Counted from the stretch's first letter, positions 8,725-17,301 are shown. The stretch: DNA of 64,000 nucleotides from an uncultured bacterium (GCA_905214625.1 CAJMMQ010000009.1:1-64000), one strand, 5' to 3'. Numbers and translations: made by a program. Notes: generated by a model not told the origin, from the letters alone.

Positions 8725-9417
8725 CTAAAATGAGAAGGTCTTTACAACCTCGCCGCCGTATGTTGTCATGCTTACCTGCACCTCGTCGCCAGCCGACAGC
8801 TCTATGGGGATATACTCCACGGGAATGCTCATATAGAGCTTGGCCGAGTAATATTCGGGCACAGCCCCCTGGTCGTGATACAATATCAGGCGCACAAGGC
8901 GCGTTCCGTCGGTGCGCGTATCTATGCCGTCGCATGCCATGCCCACCGTCTGCTGACCATACTTGCCGTCAACGGTGCCCGTCTTTACGCTAAGGTCGAG
9001 GTTTATGAACTTGCCGTTGTGGCTCTTCCACGCACTCTCAAACACCACCGGGTCGGTCTTCATGCCGTCCTTTATATCGGCTACGGCGGTTACCGCAGGC
9101 GTAAGCACCTGAGTTGCGCCAACCGGCTCGGCCACATACTGCCCGTTGTCGTTCTTCACCTTATTATAATATATAAGCGAACGGTAAGCCGTGTCAGGTT
9201 TTTCGGCCCATTCGAGTTTCACGCTCCGCGTAAGCCAAAGGCGTTCGTCGCGGTCGGTAACGATGCTCACCACCTGTGCCGAAGCATCAGTCTCGGCCTC
9301 AACAAAATCGGCAACCATGTACGACAGACTGCCGTCGCCGGTGTCGTAGCTCTCGTTGCTGCACGCCATAAGCAAAACGGCGAGCGGCAGAAGCATAAAA
9401 AGACGTTTTATTTTCAC
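8725..9417 (-). CDS. NigD-like lipoprotein
   Basis: A 230-residue lipoprotein with lipobox LLMAC. The mature part matches the NigD-like family of Bacteroidota: an N-terminal beta-barrel (SYMVADFVEAETDASAQVVSI, then DERLWLTRSVKLEW) and a C-terminal beta-sandwich with LILYHDQGAVPEYYSAKLYM and MSIPVEYIP. The name comes from the nigrescin region of Prevotella nigrescens; the function is not established. The start is GTG at 9417, overlapping the acyltransferase stop as GTGA, so it is translationally coupled to that gene. Confidence 0.85.
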   Translation of the reverse strand: MKIKRLFMLLPLAVLLMACSNESYDTGDGSLSYMVADFVEAETDASAQVVSIVTDRDERLWLTRSVKLEWAEKPDTAYRSLIYYNKVKNDNGQYVAEPVGATQVLTPAVTAVADIKDGMKTDPVVFESAWKSHNGKFINLDLSVKTGTVDGKYGQQTVGMACDGIDTRTDGTRLVRLILYHDQGAVPEYYSAKLYMSIPVEYIPIELSAGDEVQVSMTTYGGEVVKTFSF

Positions 9418-10568
9418 TCTGAAGCTTTTATAAAGTTTCTGGCCGGATTGGCATACATCGTGAGCATGCGCTCGCGCAGATATGCCTCGTCCTTGTTCTC
9501 TATATTAATTTTTGCCATCTGTCCGTCAAGATATTTCTCAAAGGTTGCCTTGTCTTCAGCCGTGTAGCGGCCGGCATAAGCATTGCCGCCGTCGAGCAAG
9601 TCGAGAGCAACATAATTTGACGGATAAATCCTGTAGTTGCGGTGTATTTCGTGGTCGATGTGCGCAGCAATCACGTCAAACACCTTTGTCTTTGGCATTT
9701 CCGGGTCGAGCGTGTCGAGCCATTCGTCTATGCACGGTGCGCATTGGTAGTGCACGCGGCCCTTATAGCCTACAATTCCGGTCTGCATGCTCACCACATC
9801 GTCCTGAGCCGACTTCTTCCAGCCCTCAATGTCGCGCTTCAGCTGAAACTCCTGAGCCTTGAGAAAATCGCAGGGGTCGTACTCATACGATATTGACAGC
9901 GGCACAATGTGCATCCTCTTCAGCTTTTCAGTAACGCTGCCCTTGCCTCCGCCCATGGCCATCATCTTCAGTATGGCCGGCTGTGTGCGGTCGTCAGAGT
10001 CCTTGGCACGCCCTTCACGCTGGGCTATCCAGATGTTGTCGTGCTTCTGCTCAATTACAAAGTACATATAGTCAGACATCAACTTGCTGGCGGCCAGAGT
10101 CTCGCGCGGCGGCAGTCCGCGTCTTACTATGAACGACTTGTCAATCCTCACAAGGTCTTTCACCCACGGCAACGACAGCAGATTGTCGCCGATAGCAATT
10201 TCGCAGGTGGTATTAAATCCGTTGTCTATAAGCCCCTTGCCAAGAAAAGCCGGGTCGATAACAATGTCGCGGTGATTGCTCACAAAAGTGTATCGTCTGC
10301 TGTTGCTTATGTTCGATACGTCCATTGAGCATCCGCCGGTATACTTGTCCACCAGCTTTTGCAGAAAGCCATAACAAAAATTAAGCTGAAAATCAAGATT
10401 AGTCTTACACTCGTGCATCTTTTGCTCAATCATGTCAAAAGGCACTCCGGGCATTACGAAGTTTAAAACCTGCCTGAACTGCGTATTGGCCAGCAGCCGG
10501 TCAAAGACCTGCGGCAATTCTTCCGGCTCAAAAGGCCGTATCTCGTCAAACTCAACCGGAACTTTCAT
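9414..10568 (-). CDS. Glycerol-phosphate acyltransferase-like protein
   Basis: A 384-residue cytoplasmic or peripheral protein of the PlsC-like acyltransferase superfamily. The active-site block is FVSNHRDIVIDPAFLG; IAQREGRAKDSDD looks like the substrate-binding GxR/EGxR motif, and LSISYEYDPCD follows. The long N-terminal extension and overall form match a family common in Bacteroidales, probably acting on lysophospholipids or related lipids. The start is the ATG at 10568; the longer frame would begin with TTG. It follows ddl on the same strand and overlaps the NigD-like gene by 4 bases. Confidence 0.85.
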   Translation of the reverse strand: MKVPVEFDEIRPFEPEELPQVFDRLLANTQFRQVLNFVMPGVPFDMIEQKMHECKTNLDFQLNFCYGFLQKLVDKYTGGCSMDVSNISNSRRYTFVSNHRDIVIDPAFLGKGLIDNGFNTTCEIAIGDNLLSLPWVKDLVRIDKSFIVRRGLPPRETLAASKLMSDYMYFVIEQKHDNIWIAQREGRAKDSDDRTQPAILKMMAMGGGKGSVTEKLKRMHIVPLSISYEYDPCDFLKAQEFQLKRDIEGWKKSAQDDVVSMQTGIVGYKGRVHYQCAPCIDEWLDTLDPEMPKTKVFDVIAAHIDHEIHRNYRIYPSNYVALDLLDGGNAYAGRYTAEDKATFEKYLDGQMAKINIENKDEAYLRERMLTMYANPARNFIKASE

Positions 10569-10661
10569 AGTATACAAAAATTTTATGGTTAGTTTATCAA
10601 ACGGTTAAAAGAGCCTCAAAAACCGGCTCTCTTAACCGTATAAGAATAATGTTTCAGAACA

Positions 10662-11678
10662 TTATCTGAACTGATTTTCCACGATGTCAGTCAGCACATC
10701 CTTCATGTCAAGGCCCGCCGCCTTAACCTGCTGCGGAATAAAACTGGTTGCAGTCATGCCCGGAGTGGTGTTGATTTCAATCATGTTCACCTTGTCCACA
10801 TCCTGGCCGTCGCTTCCCGTTCCGCGGCTTATGATATAGTCAATGCGGATAATACCGTTACAATGGAGTATGTCGTAAATCTGACTTGTAATCTCGTTTA
10901 CGCGCTTTGTTGTCTCCTCGCTGAGGCGTGCCGGCGTAATTTCCTGCACCTGTCCGTTATACTTGGCCTCATAATCGAAGAACTCACGCTGCGTAACCAC
11001 CTCTGTTGCTGGCAGCACAACGGTCTTCTCGCGCGTCTTGTAGCAACCTATCGAAATCTCTGTTCCTTCAATAAAGCGCTCCACCATCACATCCTCGCTC
11101 TCAAGCATGGCCTTGCGTATGGCCGGAGCAAGCTGGTCTTTATTCTTCACCTTAGACACTCCGAAGCTGCTGCCGTCGGCTGCCGGCTTTACAAAGCAAG
11201 GCATTCCGATGCGCTGCTCAATCTCGTCGTCGCTCACAATTTCCGCATATCCCTTACGGATAAGAAGGCTGTCGGCCACTCTTACGCCGTAACCGCGCAA
11301 ATACTGATTGAGCACAAACTTGTTGAAAGTAAGTGCCTCAACAAGCACTCCGCTCGTTGAATAAGGCACATGCACAAGCTCGAAATAGCCCTGGAGTATA
11401 CCGTTCTCGCCCGGTGTGCCGTGTATGGTGATATAAGCATAGTCGAATTGTACAAGTTTACCGTTCTCCATAAATGAGAAATCGTTACGGTCTATTCTGG
11501 CTGTAGTACCGTCGGGCAGGTTGACATGCCAGTCGATACCCTTTACAACGACAATATAGACATTGTAACGCTCCGTGTCAAAAAAAGAGTAAAGGCCCTG
11601 TGCAGAGCGCAACGAAACCTCATACTCTGAAGAATCTCCACCGCACACGATGGCAATCGTTCTCTTTAAATTTTTCAT
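10662..11678 (-). CDS. ddl: D-alanine--D-alanine ligase
   Basis: A 338-residue ATP-grasp enzyme that joins two D-alanines for the peptidoglycan stem peptide. Family features are IAIVCGGDSSEYEVSLRSA at the N-terminus, HGTPGENGILQGYFE, PCFVKPAADGSSFGVSK in the ATP-grasp core, VERFIEGTEISIG, and the C-terminal metal site MIEINTTPGMTATSFIPQQ. It follows rluD by 9 bases on the same strand, in the PASTA-rluD-ddl-acyltransferase run. Confidence 0.97.
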   Translation of the reverse strand: MKNLKRTIAIVCGGDSSEYEVSLRSAQGLYSFFDTERYNVYIVVVKGIDWHVNLPDGTTARIDRNDFSFMENGKLVQFDYAYITIHGTPGENGILQGYFELVHVPYSTSGVLVEALTFNKFVLNQYLRGYGVRVADSLLIRKGYAEIVSDDEIEQRIGMPCFVKPAADGSSFGVSKVKNKDQLAPAIRKAMLESEDVMVERFIEGTEISIGCYKTREKTVVLPATEVVTQREFFDYEAKYNGQVQEITPARLSEETTKRVNEITSQIYDILHCNGIIRIDYIISRGTGSDGQDVDKVNMIEINTTPGMTATSFIPQQVKAAGLDMKDVLTDIVENQFR

Positions 11679-11687
11679 ACAGTATTT

Positions 11688-12737
11688 TTATTTAAATTCA
11701 TTTCCGTTTATATATGTTCTCCATCGCCCTATCAGCTGCTCCATATCGGCAGGAAGCTGCGAGGTAAAGTCGAGCTGCCGGCCCGTCTTTGGATGCACAA
11801 AGCCGAGCGTGCGGGCATGAAGCGCCTGCCGTGGACATATCTTCAGACAGTTCTCTATGAACTGCTTGTAGCTTCCGCTGCGGTTACCGCGCAGTATGAC
11901 GGTGCCCCCATAACGCTCATCGCCGAAGAGCGGATGGCCTATATGCCGCATGTGGGCACGTATCTGGTGAGTGCGGCCTGTCTCAAGTATGCACTCTACC
12001 AGGGTGACATAGCCGAAGCGCTCAATCACGCGGTAATGAGTGACAGCCGGCTTGCCCGTTTCCGAGTCGGGCGGAAACACCGCCATGCGCAGCCTGTCCT
12101 TAGGGTCGCGCCCTATGTTGCCCTCAATGCGGCCTTCGTCCTCAGTGAAGTTGCCCCACACCATTGCGTTGTAACTGCGGTGAGTTGTCTTGTTGAAGAA
12201 CTGTACGCCAAGCTTTGTCTTTGCGTCAGGCGTCTTGGCCACTACCAAAAGGCCGCTGGTGTCCTTGTCTATACGGTGCACAAGCCCCACTTCAGGGTCG
12301 TTTGGGTTGTATGACGGCAGGTCACGCAGATGCCACGCTATGGCATTTACCAGCGTGCCGTGATAGTTTCCGCAGCCCGGATGAACAACTAATCCGGCGG
12401 GCTTGTTTATCACCATCAGCTCCGAATCCTCGTAAACCACATCCAGCGGAATATCCTCAGGCTCAATGGTGTTGTCGTATTGAGGCCGGTCGAGCATCAA
12501 AGTTATGACATCAAGAGGACGAACCTTGTAGTTACTCTTCACGGGGACATCGTTGACATGCACGAATCCGGCATCGGCCGCGCGCTGAATGCGGTTACGG
12601 CTTGTGTGTTGCAGTTTCTCGAACATGTACTTGTCAATACGCAAAGGAAGCTGTCCTTTATCCACAACAATACGCAGATGTTCATACAGCTGTTGCTGCT
12701 CGTCGTCCTCCAGTTCCTCTATATAATTGTCTGTCAT
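11688..12737 (-). CDS. rluD: RluA-family 23S rRNA pseudouridine synthase
   Basis: A 349-residue protein with an S4 RNA-binding domain (about residues 25-90; LPLRIDKYMFEKL) followed by the RluA catalytic domain with the signature VGLVHRIDKDTSGLLVVAKT, whose Asp is the catalytic residue. Length and the S4 domain fit RluD, which modifies helix 69 of 23S rRNA; RluC-type specificity cannot be excluded. I use the ATG at 12737 (MTDNYIEELEDDEQ); the longer frame adds 16 basic residues unlike the family. It sits between the PASTA gene and ddl, all on the minus strand. Confidence 0.9.
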   Translation of the reverse strand: MTDNYIEELEDDEQQQLYEHLRIVVDKGQLPLRIDKYMFEKLQHTSRNRIQRAADAGFVHVNDVPVKSNYKVRPLDVITLMLDRPQYDNTIEPEDIPLDVVYEDSELMVINKPAGLVVHPGCGNYHGTLVNAIAWHLRDLPSYNPNDPEVGLVHRIDKDTSGLLVVAKTPDAKTKLGVQFFNKTTHRSYNAMVWGNFTEDEGRIEGNIGRDPKDRLRMAVFPPDSETGKPAVTHYRVIERFGYVTLVECILETGRTHQIRAHMRHIGHPLFGDERYGGTVILRGNRSGSYKQFIENCLKICPRQALHARTLGFVHPKTGRQLDFTSQLPADMEQLIGRWRTYINGNEFK

Positions 12738-12800
12738 ATAAATCTTTCGTTTTATCCGCCGCAAGCTGTGCCGCATGCACAACACTCACGGCCATCCATA

Positions 12801-13514
12801 TCATTCCGGACCGGTAACCACCTCAAACTCGTCAACGTCGCTTTCCTGCCCCGTTCCATGTTGCAAGGCAGGCTCGGCAACACCATTAACCATGGTAGAA
12901 TCCGCCTCATCCCCATAATATAAGTCAGGATCGGCATAGATTATCGAGTCGTTCATGTCGCGCATGCCGTCGCCAATCTGAAGCACCAACACATCATTTA
13001 CCGAGACTTTCTGCCCGTTATGCAGGCTCTTGCCCTTTGATTTCAGGCCATACACCCAGTCTTTTTCACCAGGAATAAACTCCGTAGGCCCGACCTTGAA
13101 GCCCATTGCCACCAGTTTTGCACGCGCCTCACGGTAAGAACAGTTGTCTATGATGTCCGGAACGGTTAGCATCGGCGAGCTCGAAGAGTTGATAACGACA
13201 TAAATCACCCGTCCGGACTTTACCTCCTTTCCGGCCTCGGGCGACTGTTCCAAGATACAGTCGGGCGGCAGCGTCTTCACGTATCCCGTGTCGCTGACCA
13301 CAACTTGCAGCCCCCTGTCGTTAAGGATATGCTCAGCATCGGCAAAGAGCTTGTGCCTCACATCCGGTATTTTTATCTTTTCACCATGATGGGTGTATAT
13401 GTCAATGCCAATTTTCACGCCCCAGCAGAGCAACACAACAACCAGCAGCATTGCCAGGAGATTAGCCCAAAGCTTTAAACTAAAGATTTTTCTGAAGAAA
13501 TCTTTTGTCTTCAT
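12801..13514 (-). CDS. Membrane-anchored PASTA-domain protein
   Basis: A 237-residue protein with a short cytoplasmic N-terminus, a membrane span (about residues 16-37) and two PASTA domains outside: about 46-112 (KIPDVRHKLFADAEHIL) and about 114-183 (TVPDIIDNCSYREARAKL). An acidic low-complexity tail (about 190-237) follows. PASTA domains bind muropeptides or lipid II in Ser/Thr kinases and penicillin-binding proteins, but neither partner domain is present here. Position ahead of rluD and ddl suggests a cell-wall role; that is inference. Confidence 0.9.
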   Translation of the reverse strand: MKTKDFFRKIFSLKLWANLLAMLLVVVLLCWGVKIGIDIYTHHGEKIKIPDVRHKLFADAEHILNDRGLQVVVSDTGYVKTLPPDCILEQSPEAGKEVKSGRVIYVVINSSSSPMLTVPDIIDNCSYREARAKLVAMGFKVGPTEFIPGEKDWVYGLKSKGKSLHNGQKVSVNDVLVLQIGDGMRDMNDSIIYADPDLYYGDEADSTMVNGVAEPALQHGTGQESDVDEFEVVTGPE

Positions 13515-13534
13515 CTACGTCGTAGGTTTTTCTG

Positions 13535-13542
13535 CAAAGGTA
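13535..13542 (-). promoter_or_regulatory. -7 box of the PASTA-rluD-ddl run
   Basis: TACCTTTG on the minus strand matches TAnnTTTG and lies 20 bases before the PASTA gene ATG. Confidence 0.55.
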
Positions 13543-13543
13543 T

Positions 13544-13590
13544 AAAAAAAAGAGAAAGAAGCAAAGATATTACTTTACTTCTTTCTTTTT
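13544..13590 (-). terminator. rpmH terminator
   Basis: On the minus strand an imperfect stem (AAAGAAAGAAGTAAAG with CTTTGCTTCTTTCT) is followed by a run of T. It ends 28 bases past the rpmH stop. Confidence 0.6.
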
Positions 13591-13617
13591 CCCGATTAAT
13601 TTCTTTAGAGTGCCTGA

Positions 13618-13773
13618 TTATTTACCATGGTTCTCGTCAGAAACTGTAAGCTTTTTACGCCCCTTTGCACGACGTGCTGCAAGCACGCGACGGCCGTTCT
13701 TAGTAGCCATTCTCTCACGGAAACCGTGCTTGTTCACTCTCTTTCTGTTGTGCGGCTGAAATGTTCTTTTCAT
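13618..13773 (-). CDS. rpmH: 50S ribosomal protein L34
   Basis: A 51-residue basic protein; it begins [20 protein letters not shown] and has the strongly basic [13 protein letters not shown] block, the classic L34 pattern. It lies buried in the large ribosomal subunit. The usual bacterial form is 44-47 residues; here a short tail TVSDENHGK is added, common in Bacteroidota. It has its own -7 box at 13819-13826 and is divergent from efp. It is not next to rnpA or dnaA. Confidence 0.97.
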   Translation of the reverse strand: MKRTFQPHNRKRVNKHGFRERMATKNGRRVLAARRAKGRKKLTVSDENHGK

Positions 13774-13818
13774 CTTATTTAATTATTTTATTGTTATTTT
13801 GTTCCACGCTTTGGGCTG

Positions 13819-13826
13819 CAAAAGTA
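13819..13826 (-). promoter_or_regulatory. -7 box of rpmH
   Basis: TACTTTTG on the minus strand matches TAnnTTTG, 45 bases before the rpmH ATG. Confidence 0.55.
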
Positions 13827-13900
13827 CACATTTCTTTTTAAATAACCAAGAATTAAGCGTTTTTTAGGCCAAACTTTTATGTTTTTTTCTAAAAAAATCG

Positions 13901-13908
13901 TAACTTTG
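13901..13908 (+). promoter_or_regulatory. -7 box of efp
   Basis: TAACTTTG matches TAnnTTTG and lies 126 bases before the efp ATG at 14035, giving a long leader. Confidence 0.55.
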
Positions 13909-14034
13909 CGCCCTGAAAGCCAAATATTTACAACATACGAAGGCTTGCGCAAGGGCTACATGCCCGGCATGCGGGGCATCACAAGGCTCCGCCATAAAGC
14001 AGGAAACAACAATAAATTCATATTTTTACGAACA

Positions 14035-14601
14035 ATGATTAACTCACAGGAAATTAAAAAAGGAACATGCATCCGCATGGACAATCAGGTATGGATTTGC
14101 ATCGACTTCCAGCACGTTAAACCTGGTAAGGGAAACACCGTAATGCGTACAAAGCTGAAGAACGTTACCGACGGCCGCGTTCTGGAGCGCACTTTCCAGG
14201 TTGGCTTCAAGCTCGAAGACGTAAGAATTGAGCACCGTCCATATCAGTATCTTTACGAGGACACAACGGGCCTTATCTTCATGAACCAGGAAACATTCGA
14301 GCAGATTCCTATCGCAAGAGACGCTATCATCGGCGTTGACTTCATGAAGGAGAGCGACATCGTTGAGGTTGTAACCGACACTACAGACGGAACAATCCTC
14401 TATGCGGAGATGCCTGTTAAGACAAACTTGCGCGTAACACACAGCGAGCCGGGCATAAAGGGCGACACAGCCACAAACGCCACAAAGCCGGCAACTCTTG
14501 AAACCGGTGTTGAGGTAAGAGTTCCGCTGTTCATCAACGAGGGCGACCTCATTCAGGTTGACACACGCGACGGCAGCTACCTGAACCGCGTAAAAGAATA
14601 A
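14035..14601 (+). CDS. efp: Translation elongation factor P
   Basis: A 188-residue EF-P, which frees ribosomes stalled on consecutive prolines. All three barrels are present: KOW-like N-domain (MINSQEIKKGTCIRMDNQVW), middle OB domain, and C-terminal OB domain with the family signature region VRVPLFINEGDLIQVDTRDG. The tip loop reads KPGKGNTV, where Lys is the usual modified residue. The correct start is the ATG at 14035; the open frame continues upstream for 52 codons but without EF-P homology. Divergent from rpmH. Confidence 0.96.
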   Translation: MINSQEIKKGTCIRMDNQVWICIDFQHVKPGKGNTVMRTKLKNVTDGRVLERTFQVGFKLEDVRIEHRPYQYLYEDTTGLIFMNQETFEQIPIARDAIIGVDFMKESDIVEVVTDTTDGTILYAEMPVKTNLRVTHSEPGIKGDTATNATKPATLETGVEVRVPLFINEGDLIQVDTRDGSYLNRVKE

Positions 14602-14636
14602 GCATGCTCAACCCTACGTTGAGAACATAAACCATA

Positions 14637-14717
14637 AAGGAGCCAAGGCTTCGGCACGGCGGCCGCTGACACTACACGACGCGGCTTCCATACCGGAGGG
14701 TTGGCTCCTTATTTTTT
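14637..14717 (+). terminator. efp terminator with large structured loop
   Basis: AAGGAGCCAA at 14637-14646 pairs perfectly with TTGGCTCCTT at 14701-14710, followed by ATTTTTT. The 54-base GC-rich loop can itself fold, so the structure is larger than a simple terminator. Confidence 0.65.
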
Positions 14718-14775
14718 ACATTCCTCTGAACCACGGAGGAGCAAAAATAAAGTAACCGTTAACCTTACAGGACAA

Positions 14776-15813
14776 ATGAAATATTCTTTTATCATACCGG
14801 TGTTCAACCGCCCGGAGGAAGTTGACGAACTGCTGAAGAGCCTTACGGCACAGACCGTTAAGGACTTTGAGGTGATTATTGTTGAAGACGGCAGCACACG
14901 CACATGCAAGAGCGTATGCGAGGGATACAGCGGAGCGCTCAACATTCAGTATTTTATGAAGAAGAACAGCGGACCGGGACAGAGCCGCAACTATGGCGCG
15001 GAGCGTTCTAAAGGAGAATATCTCATTGTGCTCGACTCTGACGTGGTGCTGCCCGAGGGCTATCTCGCGGCCGTAGACGCCGAACTGGCCAAGACCGGAG
15101 CCGATGCCTTCGGAGGTCCTGACCGTGCGCACGACTCGTTCACCGACACGCAGAAGGCCATCAGCTACTCCATGACAAGCTTTTTCACAACCGGAGGCAT
15201 AAGGGGAGGCAAGAAAAAGCTCGACAAGTTTTATCCCCGCTCATACAACATGGGCATACGCCGCAGCGTATATCTGAAGTTGGGAGGTTTCTCCAAGATG
15301 CGCTTCGGCGAGGACATAGACTTCAGCATACGCATATTCAAGGCCGGCTGCAACTGCCGTCTGTTCCCTGACGCATGGGTGTGGCACAAGCGCCGCACCG
15401 ACTTCCGCAAGTTCTACCGGCAGGTGTTCAACAGCGGCATAGCGCGCATAAACCTTTACAAGAAATATCCCGAATCGCTCAAAATAGTTCACATGCTGCC
15501 TACGGCGTTCACCGTAGGCGTAACGGCCCTGGTGCTGATATCGGCCGTAGGGCGGGTGCTTATGGAATACGACAATATCGACAAGTGGTACTGGCTGTGC
15601 GCCGGGCCGTGGCTTCCGATACTTCTCTACTGCCTGCTGATACTCATCGACTCGTCAATAAGCAACCGCAGCTTCAAGGTGGGACTGCTCAGCATACCTG
15701 CATCGTTCATCCAGCTGTTCGGCTACGGATGCGGATTTATCACGGCATGGTGGAAACGCTGCGTGCTGAAACACGACGAGTTCCATGCTTTCGAGAAAAA
15801 CTTTTATAATTGA
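14776..15813 (+). CDS. Family 2 glycosyltransferase, membrane-bound
   Basis: A 345-residue GT2 enzyme. The nucleotide-sugar domain starts at once (MKYSFIIPVFNRPEEVDELL), with the EDGSTR motif, the DxD-like VLDSDVVLPEGY and the acceptor-side MRFGEDIDFSIRIF. Three hydrophobic segments follow in the last 110 residues (IVHMLPTAFTVGVTALVLIS, WYWLCAGPWLPILLYCLLIL, FIQLFGYGCGFITAWW), placing the C-terminus in the inner membrane. I chose the ATG at 14776 because the fold begins there; upstream codons lie in the efp terminator. Acceptor sugar unknown. Its TGA stop lies inside the left inverted repeat of the four-helix-bundle unit. Confidence 0.9.
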   Translation: MKYSFIIPVFNRPEEVDELLKSLTAQTVKDFEVIIVEDGSTRTCKSVCEGYSGALNIQYFMKKNSGPGQSRNYGAERSKGEYLIVLDSDVVLPEGYLAAVDAELAKTGADAFGGPDRAHDSFTDTQKAISYSMTSFFTTGGIRGGKKKLDKFYPRSYNMGIRRSVYLKLGGFSKMRFGEDIDFSIRIFKAGCNCRLFPDAWVWHKRRTDFRKFYRQVFNSGIARINLYKKYPESLKIVHMLPTAFTVGVTALVLISAVGRVLMEYDNIDKWYWLCAGPWLPILLYCLLILIDSSISNRSFKVGLLSIPASFIQLFGYGCGFITAWWKRCVLKHDEFHAFEKNFYN

Positions 15814-15834
15814 GAATGGAGAGTTGAGAATGGA
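15808..15834. repeat. Left inverted repeat of four-helix-bundle unit 1
   Basis: This 27-base arm matches the reverse complement of 16534-16560 at 26 of 27 positions. It is built of roughly 7-base units (TTGAGAA, TTGAGAG, TTGAGAA in the right-hand arm). It includes the glycosyltransferase stop codon at 15811-15813. Confidence 0.85.
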
Positions 15835-15839
15835 TAAAC

Positions 15840-15864
15840 GGAGTTCGGCATAAGCCAATTATGA
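15840..15864. repeat. Short repeat shared with 38136-38160
   Basis: GGAGTTCGGCATAAGCCAAT and the five following bases closely match 38136-38160 (GAAGTTCGGCGAAAGCCAAT...), with a tiny GGC-NNNN-GCC hairpin in both. It lies just inside the left arm of unit 1. Confidence 0.6.
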
Positions 15865-16038
15865 TTACTATTGAAATGTATCAATGATAATATAATCCGA
15901 TTATTCATTCTCAATTTTTCATTTAAACAATCTGCTGACAGCAATCAGCTGCATATTTAATTCATGCAATCGGCATACGCGCTTTCTTTTTACCTTTATA
16001 ACCTTATTCTTTATCTTTATAACCTTAAAACAACACTA

Positions 16039-16407
16039 ATGCTGCAACGAAAAGAAAACATAATATTAACCAAGACCGAAGCCTTTTCTGCACGTATAGT
16101 AAACATGTACAGATACCTTGTTGAGGTGAAACACGAACACATTATAGCGAATCAGATACTTAGAAGCGGCACAAGCATCGGAGCCAATACAGCTGAAAGC
16201 AGAAACGCACAAAGTAAAATTGACTTTATACATAAGCTGAGCATTGCGCTAAAAGAAGCCGACGAAACAGTATATTGACTGAAAATGCTTAACAGCGGCC
16301 ATTATATTACGGACAAGCAACTGCAATCTATGATGAACGACAACGAGGAGATTATACGCATACTCACCAAAATTATAAAAACATCAAAAAGCAGTTTAGA
16401 AACATAA
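16039..16407 (+). pseudogene. Four-helix-bundle (23S rRNA IVP-like) gene with nonsense codon
   Basis: Reading from the ATG at 16039 gives a protein of the S23/IVP four-helix-bundle family (TIGR02436 type): KTEAFSARIVNMYRYL, then ILRSGTSIGANTAESRNAQS, then HKLSIALKEADETVY. A TGA at 16276-16278 interrupts the frame where the family has a Trp (ETxYWL). Beyond it the same frame continues as LKMLNSGHYITDKQLQ to a TAA at 16405-16407, completing a normal-length protein of about 122 residues. One TGG-to-TGA change therefore explains the break. The gene lies inside the inverted repeats 15808-15834 and 16534-16560. Proteins of this family occur in 23S rRNA intervening sequences and alone; their function is unclear. 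Confidence 0.8.
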
Positions 16408-16533
16408 GCAGAGATATTTGTGTGCCCTGCTATTACTCCATCTCTACATTTTGCAACAATCTAATTTCTTTTGTACACTTCCAACCTGCAAACAAAGCAA
16501 CACCATAATAATCAAAAAGGCAAATCATAATTT

Positions 16534-16560
16534 TCCATTCTCAACTCTCAATTCTCAATT
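16534..16560. repeat. Right inverted repeat of four-helix-bundle unit 1
   Basis: This arm is the reverse complement of 15808-15834 with one mismatch. It ends 9 bases before the radC ATG, so the unit fills the gap between the two neighbouring genes almost exactly. Confidence 0.85.
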
Positions 16561-16569
16561 AAAAACAAG

Positions 16570-17262
16570 ATGTCAAAACTAAGCATAAACCAATGGGCCG
16601 AGGACGACCGGCCACGCGAAAAGATGATGCGGCTCGGGGCACAGGCGCTGTCGAACGCCGAACTGCTGGCAATACTCATAGGCTCGGGCTCGCAAGATGA
16701 AAGTGCCGTCGACCTTATGAAGAGAGTGCTCAACGACTGCAACAACAATCTCAACTCTCTCGGCAAGATGACCATCGACCAGCTTACCTCCGGACGATAT
16801 AAAGGCATGGGGCCGGCCAAGGCCGTAACCATTCTGGCGGCCTGCGAGCTGGGCAAGCGACGGCAGGCTGAAAAGGCAGAAGAGCGCAAGAGGCTCGATT
16901 CGGCAGCGGCAATCTACGAGTTTATGCACCCCAAGATGCAGGACCTTAGCGAAGAGGAGGCATGGATTCTGCTGATGAACCAGAACTGCAAGCTGATAAA
17001 ACACATGCAGCTGTCGCACGGCGGCATAACCGAAACGGCCGTGGACATACGCGTGGTGATAAAGAACGCGCTGCTGTGCAACGCCACCATCGTGGTGCTA
17101 TGCCACAACCATCCGAGCAACAACCCCATACCGAGCGGCGACGACGACCGGCTGACGCAGCGCATGAAAAAGGCGTGCGAGGTTATGCGCCTCCATTTTC
17201 TCGACCACCTGATAATCACCGACGGACGATATTACAGCTATTCGGAGGAAGGACGGCTGTAA
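16570..17262 (+). CDS. radC: RadC family protein (JAB/MPN domain)
   Basis: A 230-residue RadC (UPF0758). The N-terminal helix-hairpin-helix part (RPREKMMRLGAQALSNAELLAILIGSG) is followed by the MPN/JAB domain with the metal-binding VLCHNHPSNNPIPSGDDD signature (HxH...D) in the C-terminal third. Once thought a DNA-repair protein, its actual role is unsettled. Length is standard. It is preceded at 9 bases by the right arm of the inverted-repeat unit, so its own promoter must lie in or before that unit. Confidence 0.95.
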   Translation: MSKLSINQWAEDDRPREKMMRLGAQALSNAELLAILIGSGSQDESAVDLMKRVLNDCNNNLNSLGKMTIDQLTSGRYKGMGPAKAVTILAACELGKRRQAEKAEERKRLDSAAAIYEFMHPKMQDLSEEEAWILLMNQNCKLIKHMQLSHGGITETAVDIRVVIKNALLCNATIVVLCHNHPSNNPIPSGDDDRLTQRMKKACEVMRLHFLDHLIITDGRYYSYSEEGRL

Positions 17263-17301
17263 GGAAACAGCACGCCATAAAACCGCAAAAATCCGATTAC
17301 G

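Noticed and set aside
13879..14034. N-terminal extension of EF-P by 52 codons
   Set aside because: The region contains the -7 box at 13901-13908 and has no EF-P similarity.
16276..16278. TGA as a recoded Trp codon
   Set aside because: TGA is used as a true stop in this window (for example the glycosyltransferase) and prfB for UGA release is present, so a nonsense mutation is the simpler explanation.
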